Shown here: piece after piece, positions 1-5,404 of the stretch
Numbering within the stretch: position 1 is the first letter of the stretch
Layout of the letters: every line of letters starts with the position of its first letter
From: a bacterium
GTDB taxonomy: Bacteria; Planctomycetota; J058; JAJDCP01
Direction: 5' to 3'
Assembly: GCA_030428695.1 (NCBI GenBank)
Contig: JAUIEM010000470.1
Coordinates: 1-6,747 of the forward strand
DNA length: 6,747 nt
The notes under the pieces: generated by a model
The model's input: only the letters and a program-made list of their open reading frames with translations
Databases searched by the model: none
What the model was told of the DNA's origin: nothing
Translations under genes and position numbers: made by a program

Positions 1-505
<505 letters not shown>

Positions 506-955
506 CTACTCTTCTCCCGTCGTCACGTAGGGCAGGGACACGTCGGTGATCCCCGCCAGCTTCAGCTCCACCATCAGGGCAAAGACCTTCTCGTAGTCGG
601 TTCCGCTGTCGGCCTCCAGCTCGACCTTGAGCAGCTCGCCGTGCTGCTCCTTCGCCGCGCGCACGGTCGGCTCGAGCTCTTCCGCCGCGATCGGCTCGCC
701 GTCGAGGAAGACCGCGCCGTCCTCCCGCAACTGCACGACCAGGGGCACCCGCTCGCTGTCGTCGACGACGACGGGCTGCGCGCTCTCCTGCGCGAGCTCC
801 GGCAGCTCGATCTCGTGCACCGACTGGCGGGCCTCGGAGATCGCGATGAACACCGTCAGCAGGATGAACATCACGTCGAGCATCGGCGTCAGCGGGAACT
901 CGAGCTTGCGCGGCTTCGCCACCCGCAGCTGGATCGGCGCGGCGGCGCTGCTCAT
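506..955 (-). CDS. ExbD/TolR-family proton-channel protein
   Basis: The product is 149 aa, normal for ExbD/TolR. It has a short cytoplasmic N-terminus and one membrane helix (about 21-41) with the family signature PLTPMLDVMFILLTVF. D27 matches the conserved protonatable aspartate of ExbD/TolR. The periplasmic domain (about 70-145) has the usual pattern: a beta pair around VPLVVQLREDGAVFLDGEPI, then an alpha-beta end at LMVELKLAGITDVSL. With the ExbB-type protein it should form an inner-membrane, proton-driven motor that energises the TonB-like protein encoded next. The start ATG overlaps the exbB stop (ATGA), which suggests translational coupling. The stop touches the next gene's start. ExbD and TolR cannot be separated firmly on sequence alone, but the Glu-Pro-rich downstream partner favours ExbD. 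No defect is visible. Confidence 0.93.
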   Translation of the reverse strand: MSSAAAPIQLRVAKPRKLEFPLTPMLDVMFILLTVFIAISEARQSVHEIELPELAQESAQPVVVDDSERVPLVVQLREDGAVFLDGEPIAAEELEPTVRAAKEQHGELLKVELEADSGTDYEKVFALMVELKLAGITDVSLPYVTTGEE

Positions 956-1581
956 TCCGCCTTCCCCGCCAGGGCCGGGGCCCGCGGCCCGCCCTTGCTG
1001 CGCGCCCGCTGGTGGTCGAGCAGCTGCACGCGGATGCGGTTCAGGCCCGCCTCGACCTCCTCCTGCTCACGCGCCGCGCGGGCCTCGAAGGCCGCCAGGC
1101 AGAGCGTGCCGAAGACGTAGACGATCAGCCCGGCGATGGTCGTGTAGAGGGCGGTCGACAGGCCGCCGACGATCGTGTCGATCTTGCCGGCGTCGAAGCC
1201 CTGGAAGCTGACCGCGATGCCGACGACGGTGCCGAACAGGCCGAGGCTGGTCGACAGCCCGGCGAACAGCTGGATCGCGCCGTGGTGCCGGCGGCAGGCG
1301 CGCAGGTAGGTCTCGGCGACCTTGACCGCGCCCTCGACGTCGTAGGGCCGGCGCAGGAACTCGTAGAAGACGACCGCGACCGAGTCGCCGCTCTGCTTGA
1401 CCCGGGTCGGGCTGACCTTGAGGCCGAGCAGCTCGGCGCGCAGCGCTCCGCTGCGGCGCATCATCCGGCCGAGCCAGAAGTACGTGCGCTCGATCACCAG
1501 GGCGAGGACGATCACCGAGGCGGCGACGATCGGCCAGATCAGGACCCCGGCGTCCGACAGCCACTGCTGCACCTGCTCCAT
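952..1581 (-). CDS. ExbB/TolQ/MotA-family proton-channel protein
   Basis: The product is 209 aa. It has three membrane helices, at about 12-35, 102-127 and 141-165, separated by a cytoplasmic loop, which is the ExbB/TolQ topology. Helix two carries the family motif LFGTVVGIAVSF and helix three carries LSTALYTTIAGL with the conserved small and Thr residues lining the proton path. The basic C-terminal tail (171-209) is cytoplasmic. It should assemble as a pentamer around ExbD and convert proton flow into motion. The start was chosen at ATG 1581, seven bases after GGAG. A GTG directly before it (1582-1584) is possible but leaves only four bases of spacing. A 46-bp gap separates it from the upstream coiled-coil gene, and it overlaps exbD by 4 bp. 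The family is certain; ExbB rather than TolQ is inferred from the neighbours. Confidence 0.93.
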   Translation of the reverse strand: MEQVQQWLSDAGVLIWPIVAASVIVLALVIERTYFWLGRMMRRSGALRAELLGLKVSPTRVKQSGDSVAVVFYEFLRRPYDVEGAVKVAETYLRACRRHHGAIQLFAGLSTSLGLFGTVVGIAVSFQGFDAGKIDTIVGGLSTALYTTIAGLIVYVFGTLCLAAFEARAAREQEEVEAGLNRIRVQLLDHQRARSKGGPRAPALAGKAE

Positions 1582-1627
1582 CACGTCGCTCCGTTACGGG
1601 AAGGGGCGGGCCGGAGCCCGCGTCGGA

Positions 1628-2398
1628 TCAGTCGTCGTTGCGGGTCAGCTTGCGGACGATCGCCAGGTTGAGCTCGAAGCTCTCGCTCGGGTGTCCGAGG
1701 GGAATGCGGCCGAGCCGGCGGTGGCGGTCGAGGACCTGCTGCAGGTAGCCCGGCTCCTCGGGCTGGATCTTCCCGCTGGCGAGGTCGGCCTGGCGCTGCA
1801 GCTCGGCGTTGCGGGCGAGCACCTCGCGCTCGGCCTTCAGGTCGGCGAGGGTGCCCTCGGCGCGGGCGATCTCCTCGCCGTAGAAGTCGCGCTGCTCACG
1901 GGCGTCGCCGGCGGTGCGCTCGGCGCGTCCCTCGGCTTCCTCGATGCGCCGGTCGTACTCCGCCTGGGACAGCGCGCCGCTGCGCTTGTCGGCCTTGAGC
2001 CGGTTCGCCTCCTGGATCAGCTGGGAGTCGATGCCGCGCACGATGGTCGCGTACTGCTCGTACTTCGGCCGGTAGTCGGCGAGCATCCGCTCGAGGCTCG
2101 CGATGCGCTTGTCGAGGCGCTCGGTGTTCGTGTTCTGGTTCTGGAGGATGGTCTCGTAGATCTCGACCGTCTCGCCGTAGTTGTCGGTGATCCGCTGGTT
2201 GCGGGCCTCCTCGGACAGGGCGATCGGCGGCCGGGTCTCCCCCTGCGGCGCCGGCGCGGGGGCCGGGGCCGGGGCGGGGGACTCATCCTCGCCGAGCTGG
2301 TTGAGCAGATCCTCGAAGTTCGTCCCCTCGTCCTCGGACTGGGCGACCGCGAAGGCCGTGCACAGGGCGAACAGGACGATGCTGGTGCGGAAGGTCAT
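1628..2398 (-). CDS. Exported coiled-coil protein with Pro-Ala linker, function unknown
   Basis: The product is 256 aa. A Sec signal peptide (1-19, probable cleavage AVA|QS) is followed by an acidic segment (22-40), an 11-residue Pro-Ala alternation (41-51) and charged heptad-rich helices at about 66-135 and 144-206, typical of coiled coil. A shorter conserved-looking end (215-250) contains GYLQQVLDRHRRLGRIPLG. No enzyme motif is seen. The mature protein should be periplasmic. It lies directly upstream of the ExbB-type gene. In Vibrio and Shewanella TonB2 clusters, TtpC is an ExbB-like protein with an added periplasmic coiled-coil N-terminus, and this gene could be that portion as a separate protein. 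This is inference from position and architecture, not a tested homology. RBS AGAGG lies seven bases before the ATG. The 19-bp gap from the upstream gene implies co-transcription. Confidence 0.85.
   Translation of the reverse strand: MTFRTSIVLFALCTAFAVAQSEDEGTNFEDLLNQLGEDESPAPAPAPAPAPQGETRPPIALSEEARNQRITDNYGETVEIYETILQNQNTNTERLDKRIASLERMLADYRPKYEQYATIVRGIDSQLIQEANRLKADKRSGALSQAEYDRRIEEAEGRAERTAGDAREQRDFYGEEIARAEGTLADLKAEREVLARNAELQRQADLASGKIQPEEPGYLQQVLDRHRRLGRIPLGHPSESFELNLAIVRKLTRNDD
2246..2278 (-). repeat. Pro-Ala codon repeat in coiled-coil protein
   Basis: A low-complexity GC-rich tract (plus strand GGGGCC-type hexamers) encodes residues 41-51 (PAPAPAPAPAP) of the 256-aa exported protein. 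Pro-Ala alternation gives an extended, semi-rigid linker between the acidic mature N-terminus and the coiled coil. It could vary in length by six-base steps. Confidence 0.75.
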
Positions 2399-2417
2399 CG
2401 GGTTTCCTCTCTGTGCT

Positions 2418-3455
2418 CTATTCGCGCTCGCGCCGGCGGTCGGCGCCGAGGTTCTCGTTGCGTTTGTCGTAGTACTCGTCGATCAACGAGTCGAGGTCGT
2501 CGCCGACCAGGTCGAAGCCGTTGCTGCCGATGCCCGCGATCTTGGTGTCGATGTCCGCGAGGACCGACTGCGAGTCGACGAAGCGGCTCAGGTCGACGTT
2601 GATGCGGTTGTGGACGGTGGTGAAGGCGTCGACCTGGTTGTAGAGCAGGGCGAGCTTCTCGGACACGTCCTTGATCGCGAAGTTCCCGTAGTAGAACCCG
2701 TCGCGGATGATCTGCTTGATCTTCGCCGCGTCGGCCTGGATCATCATGTTGTCGACCAGGAAGTCCTTCTCGTTCTGGAGGTTCTCGACCAGGTCGACGA
2801 AGTGGTCCTGCAGGTCGCCGTAGACGTCCGCCAGGTCGCCGAGGTTCGAGGCGAGCTTCTCGTAGCCCTGCACCAGGTTCTTGTGGCCGTTGAAGTAGCG
2901 CTCCTTGAGCTTGAACCGCCGCCGCGCCGAGGCGAACTTGCGCTTGAGCCGCTTGATCTCCTCTTCATCGCTCGACTCGCGGATCTTGACCGCGAGCTCG
3001 ACCAGGTCGGCCTCGGCATCGATCACCGCCTGCTCGCGCTGCTCGAGCTGGCTCGAGTAGCTCTCGACCTGGCTCTCGAGGTGCGTGCCGATGTTGCGCA
3101 GCTTCAGGCGCAGGAGCCGGAAGCTCGAGATCAGCACGTCCTGGTCGGCCAGGATCGCGTCAAAGCTGCGCACCACGTCCCCCGCGAACAGCGCCATCTT
3201 GCGCTCGAGGTTCGAGGCGAGCAGCTCGTCGTTCGGGTTCTCGAGGAAGGCCTCGAACTCCGTCTGCAGCTCGACGTTCGCCTGGCCGAGAGAGCTGATC
3301 AGCGTCGACAGGTTCTGCATCGAGCCTTCGAGCTGCTCGACCTCGGGCCGGATGGTCATCGTTTCGGGGATCTCGAAGGTGCCCGGCAGATCCTGGGCCA
3401 GGGCGCAGGGCGCCAGGGCGAGCAGGAGGGCGGCGACGATGGTGCGCAGGTGCAT
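2418..3455 (-). CDS. Exported all-helical coiled-coil protein, possibly DUF3450-like
   Basis: The product is 345 aa with a Sec signal peptide (1-20, cleavage likely at ALA|QD). C17 is preceded by Pro and does not form a proper lipobox. The mature part is almost wholly helical: coiled-coil-like segments at about 36-72, 80-160 (including LESQVESYSSQLEQREQAV) and 162-235, then a more globular helical region (236-330) with the aromatic patch DGFYYGNF at 252-259, ending in a highly charged tail (331-345). No catalytic motif is visible. It should act in the periplasm as a scaffold, tether or regulator of the downstream ExbB/ExbD/TonB-like machine. Its position before the second coiled-coil gene parallels DUF3450 proteins of TonB2 clusters, but I could not confirm family membership. 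RBS AGAGG sits seven bases before the ATG, and the gap from the TPR lipoprotein stop is 11 bp. Confidence 0.85.
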   Translation of the reverse strand: MHLRTIVAALLLALAPCALAQDLPGTFEIPETMTIRPEVEQLEGSMQNLSTLISSLGQANVELQTEFEAFLENPNDELLASNLERKMALFAGDVVRSFDAILADQDVLISSFRLLRLKLRNIGTHLESQVESYSSQLEQREQAVIDAEADLVELAVKIRESSDEEEIKRLKRKFASARRRFKLKERYFNGHKNLVQGYEKLASNLGDLADVYGDLQDHFVDLVENLQNEKDFLVDNMMIQADAAKIKQIIRDGFYYGNFAIKDVSEKLALLYNQVDAFTTVHNRINVDLSRFVDSQSVLADIDTKIAGIGSNGFDLVGDDLDSLIDEYYDKRNENLGADRRRERE

Positions 3456-3466
3456 CAGGGGTCCTC

Positions 3467-4240
3467 TCAGTTGAAGAAGGTGCTGTCGTTGACGCTCTCC
3501 GCGAGCCGCTGCCGGGCGTCCGGAGCGAGCATCGAGCCGTGTTGCCGGGCGACGTCGTAGCGATTGGTCTGGAACGCGAAGAAGGCGAGCCAGTAGTGGT
3601 CCTCGGCGCTGAGGCCGTAGCCCTGCTCACCGCGGGCGTTGACGTACGCGTTGTAGTAGGAGAAGCCGGCCGGGTAGTCGGCCTGCTCGAAGGCCGCCGC
3701 CGCCTTGCCGCGCAGGGCCTGCTGGCGCACCGGCTCGAGCTCGAAGCTCGCCGAGGCGGTCGCCGAGGCGACCGCCCGGTCGTAGGAGTCGGCCGCCGCC
3801 AGGTGATCGCCCTCGAGCATCGCGAGGTTGCCGACGACGAGGAAGTAGATCGCCTCCTCCTCGAGCTCCATGTCGTACCGCGACACGGCCATCAGGTTCG
3901 TGCGCGCCGCCGCCAGCCGGTTGAGCCGGACGTTGAGGTCGGCGCTGTAGACGTGCGGCAGGGCGCGCTCGGGGCGCAGGTTGGCCGCGTTCTGGAAGGC
4001 GTCGAGGGCCATCGAGTGCTGGCCCTGCTCCATGAACGACAGGCCGCGCACCATCATCGCCTCGTAGTCCTCCGGCTGGCGGCGCAGGATCTCGTCGCTC
4101 GCCGCGCCGGTGCGCGTGAAGTTCTGCGCCGCATAGCTCGACTCCTGGGTCGATCGCAGCTCGCGCTTCGACATGTTCTCGATCGTGGCCGCGCAACCCG
4201 TGAACAGAAGCGACATTGCCAGTAGCGCACACAACCTCAT
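3467..4240 (-). CDS. TPR-repeat outer-membrane-type lipoprotein
   Basis: The product is 257 aa. It begins with a lipoprotein signal peptide (MRLCALLAMSLLFTGC): the lipobox LFTGC gives C16 as the lipidated residue, and Ala at +2 does not signal inner-membrane retention, so outer-membrane anchoring is likely. The rest is tetratricopeptide-like helical hairpins at about 57-90 (PEDYEAMMVRGLSFMEQGQ, ending in NLRP), 91-124, 126-160, 170-205 and 212-245. These are protein-interaction surfaces. The ATG at 4240 was chosen because it starts the signal peptide and has GGGAGGAG eight bases upstream. Reading could extend to 4387, but the extra 49 residues would destroy the signal peptide. It is the first gene of the minus-strand cluster and follows a probable sigma-54 promoter. 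It may link the inner-membrane motor to outer-membrane partners; TPR proteins also accompany TonB2 and gliding-motility machines. The exact partner is unknown. Confidence 0.88.
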   Translation of the reverse strand: MRLCALLAMSLLFTGCAATIENMSKRELRSTQESSYAAQNFTRTGAASDEILRRQPEDYEAMMVRGLSFMEQGQHSMALDAFQNAANLRPERALPHVYSADLNVRLNRLAAARTNLMAVSRYDMELEEEAIYFLVVGNLAMLEGDHLAAADSYDRAVASATASASFELEPVRQQALRGKAAAAFEQADYPAGFSYYNAYVNARGEQGYGLSAEDHYWLAFFAFQTNRYDVARQHGSMLAPDARQRLAESVNDSTFFN

Positions 4241-4248
4241 CTTCGGGG

Positions 4249-4256
4249 CTCCTCCC
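4249..4256 (-). promoter_or_regulatory. Strong ribosome binding site of TPR lipoprotein gene
   Basis: On the minus strand this reads GGGAGGAG, eight bases before the ATG at 4240. It fixes the start at the signal-peptide methionine rather than at upstream in-frame codons. Confidence 0.85.
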
Positions 4257-4278
4257 AGAGGGTTTCCCGAGAAGTCGG

Positions 4279-4294
4279 TGCAAATGGCGGGCCA
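4279..4294 (-). promoter_or_regulatory. Probable sigma-54 (-24/-12) promoter of the TPR-exbBD-tonB-like cluster
   Basis: The minus strand reads TGGCCCG-CCAT-TTGCA. The sigma-54 consensus is TGGCACG-N4-TTGCW, so 11 of 12 defined positions match, including the invariant GG and GC at exact spacing. The only mismatch is C for A at the fifth base. Transcription would start near 4268, giving a leader of about 28 nt before the ATG at 4240 with the ribosome site inside it, which is ordinary geometry. Sigma-54 promoters need an enhancer-binding ATPase, and candidate sites lie just upstream. No convincing sigma-70 promoter was seen in the same gap. The match is seen directly; activity is inferred. Confidence 0.65.
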
Positions 4295-4299
4295 GAGCT

Positions 4300-4332
4300 G
4301 ACACGTGTCTCTACCGCACGCCCGCACGTGTC
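4300..4332. promoter_or_regulatory. Paired CACGTGTC palindromic sites upstream of the sigma-54 promoter
   Basis: A perfect 10-bp palindrome, GACACGTGTC, lies at 4300-4309. A second copy of its CACGTGTC core lies at 4325-4332, with centres 23 bp apart, about two helical turns. Relative to the inferred start near 4268 they centre at about -37 and -60. That is closer than most enhancer sites but compatible with a repressor, or with an activator bound next to the polymerase. The regulator is not identified. Confidence 0.4.
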
Positions 4333-4345
4333 GCTTCGGGAGGCG

Positions 4346-4371
4346 TGCCAGCCCGGTATGCGCATCTGGCA
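4346..4371. repeat. Interrupted inverted repeat TGCCAG-N14-CTGGCA
   Basis: Six-base arms at 4346-4351 and 4366-4371 enclose a 14-base spacer that contains the small palindrome ATGCGCAT. Its centre is about 90 bp upstream of the inferred sigma-54 start, in the usual range for an enhancer-binding protein. It also lies downstream of msrA, but no T-run follows the stem, so it is a poor terminator. Arms this short can arise by chance. Confidence 0.3.
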
Positions 4372-4414
4372 AGCCTGGAGGCGCCATGACAGCGGGGTGA
4401 CAGTCGGGGGTAGA

Positions 4415-5059
4415 TCAGGAAGAGAGGCCGACCGGGCAGGCGACGCCGGTGCCGCCGAGGCCGCAGTAGCCGTTCGGGTTCTTCGCCAGGTACTGCTGGT
4501 GGTACTCCTCGGCGAAGTAGAACGGAGGGGCCTCGAGGATCTCGCTCGTGATCGTCCCGTGGCCGGCCGCGCGCAGGCGCTCCTGGTAGGCCGCGCGGCT
4601 CGCTTCCGCCGCCTCCTGCTGCTCGGCGGAGAAGGTGTAGATCCCGGACCGGTACTGGGTGCCGACATCGTTGCCCTGGCGCATGCCCTGGGTCGGGTCG
4701 TGGCACTCCCAGAACACCTTGAGCAGCGCCTCGAAGCTCGTCTGCTCCGGGTCGAACACCACCCGCACGACCTCGTTGTGGCCGGTCTTGCCCGAGCACA
4801 CCTCGCGGTAGGTCGGGTTCGGCGTGAAGCCCGCCGCGTAGCCGACGGCGGTGCTGAACACCCCCGGGGCCTGCCAGAACTTGCGCTCGGCGCCCCAGAA
4901 GCAGCCGAGGCCGAACATCGCGAGCTGTTTGCCGGGGAAGGGACCCTGCAGCGGGTTGCCGTTGACGAAGTGCACCGCGGGGACCGGCATCGCCTGGTCG
5001 CGCCCGGGGAGCGCGTCCGCGGGCTTCGGCATCTCGAGCTTGGAGCGGGAGAACAGCAT
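4415..5059 (-). CDS. msrA: Peptide methionine sulfoxide reductase A
   Basis: The product is 214 aa, the same size class as E. coli MsrA (212 aa) and collinear with it from the N-terminal segment PADALPGR through [26 protein letters not shown] and GTQYRSGIY to the C-terminal [13 protein letters not shown]. Catalytic C53 sits in GCFWG. Resolving cysteines C199 and C208 allow the two-step disulfide relay regenerated by thioredoxin. E96, Y84 and Y136 match the substrate-binding residues of the family. The enzyme reduces methionine-S-sulfoxide in proteins and free methionine, repairing oxidative damage. No signal peptide is present, so it is cytoplasmic. The ATG at 5059 is preceded by AGGAGG nine bases upstream. 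A 174-bp gap with its own promoter signals separates it from the TPR gene, so it is probably an independent unit rather than part of the energy-transducing cluster. It appears intact. Confidence 0.97.
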   Translation of the reverse strand: MLFSRSKLEMPKPADALPGRDQAMPVPAVHFVNGNPLQGPFPGKQLAMFGLGCFWGAERKFWQAPGVFSTAVGYAAGFTPNPTYREVCSGKTGHNEVVRVVFDPEQTSFEALLKVFWECHDPTQGMRQGNDVGTQYRSGIYTFSAEQQEAAEASRAAYQERLRAAGHGTITSEILEAPPFYFAEEYHQQYLAKNPNGYCGLGGTGVACPVGLSS

Positions 5060-5068
5060 GGTGTGGAT

Positions 5069-5074
5069 CCTCCT
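5069..5074 (-). promoter_or_regulatory. Ribosome binding site of msrA
   Basis: A perfect AGGAGG on the minus strand lies nine bases before the ATG at 5059. It confirms the start and implies good translation. Confidence 0.85.
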
Positions 5075-5272
5075 CTGGGAGTCTCGGGCAGGGTAGCAGG
5101 TTGTCCGGTCCACTTCTTTGAAAAAGGGAGGCAGGAAGAAGGCGAGGGTACCTCTCCCCACGGCGGCCAGATCCAAGGAGGGAAGGGAAAGAGAAGGAGC
5201 TCGTTGTTCTTCGTTCGTGCTCTTTGGCGGCGTCCTGGCGAGGGTCGTGGCCCTCCCTACCCTCGTGCGGGC

Positions 5273-5290
5273 GATCGTGCGAGCACGATC
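5273..5290. promoter_or_regulatory. Perfect 18-bp dyad GATCGTGC-GA-GCACGATC, candidate operator
   Basis: Eight-base arms at 5273-5280 and 5283-5290 are separated by two bases. As RNA it could form a seven-pair stem with a CGAG loop, but no T-run follows, so operator use is likelier than termination. It lies about 90 bp upstream of the putative -10 of the DUF2330 gene. The arm core TCGTGC also occurs at 5215-5220, 5263-5268 and 5333-5338, which suggests a family of half-sites. Confidence 0.45.
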
Positions 5291-5344
5291 TTCGGACAGC
5301 CGAGCCCGCCGCAGAGCCATCCCGTCCAGCGTTCGTGCAGGAAC

Positions 5345-5373
5345 CTGAGCGACGCGCACGGATCGGGTATGCT
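5345..5373 (+). promoter_or_regulatory. Weak sigma-70-like promoter of the DUF2330 gene
   Basis: TATGCT at 5368-5373 matches TATAAT at four of six positions. CTGAGC, 17 bp upstream at 5345-5350, matches TTGACA at three of six. The expected start near 5380 would give a leader of about 25 nt containing the ribosome site GGAGG, five bases before the ATG at 5405. The match is modest and could be chance in GC-rich DNA. Confidence 0.3.
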
Positions 5374-5404
5374 GGACAGCTCTGACCAACTCCCGGAGGC
5401 GACC

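Larger units (their letters stand above)
5060..5404. other. Divergent intergenic region between msrA and the DUF2330 gene
   Basis: These 345 bp hold no convincing gene. They must contain the promoters of both divergent genes. The part at 5118-5210 is purine-rich on the plus strand (GAAAAAGGGAGG, GGAAGGGAAAGAGAAGGAG) and lower in G+C than the flanking genes. The part at 5213-5340 contains repeated TCGTGC hexamers and an 18-bp dyad. An in-frame plus-strand stretch at 5118-5348 gives a low-complexity basic peptide with no recognisable features, and I do not treat it as a gene. For msrA, no -10/-35 pair or -24/-12 match convinced me: the best TGG...TGC pair on the minus strand has two bases too many between the elements for sigma-54. 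Confidence 0.7.

Noticed and set aside
1397..2602. 401-codon plus-strand open frame
   Set aside because: It is antisense to the ExbB-type and coiled-coil genes, low in complexity and has no recognisable domain.
3402..3407. C17 of the 345-aa protein as a lipidation site
   Set aside because: The preceding residues are A-P, and Pro at -1 does not fit a lipobox. A normal signal-peptidase-I site follows three residues later.
2181..3560. 459-codon plus-strand open frame
   Set aside because: It is antisense to two genes with signal peptides, ribosome sites and operon spacing. Its product is a low-complexity Val/Leu/Asp/Glu string, typical of a mirror frame in high-G+C DNA.
4335..4350. A second sigma-54-like TGGCACG on the minus strand
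   Set aside because: The -24 half is perfect, but the required TTGC at the correct distance is missing.
4241..4387. In-frame 49-residue N-terminal extension of the TPR lipoprotein
   Set aside because: It would bury the lipoprotein signal peptide and covers the sigma-54-like promoter. The internal ATG has a strong ribosome site.
4386..4410. Tandem TGACAG-CGGG repeats after msrA as a terminator
   Set aside because: They are direct, not inverted, repeats of about 11 bp and no T-run follows.
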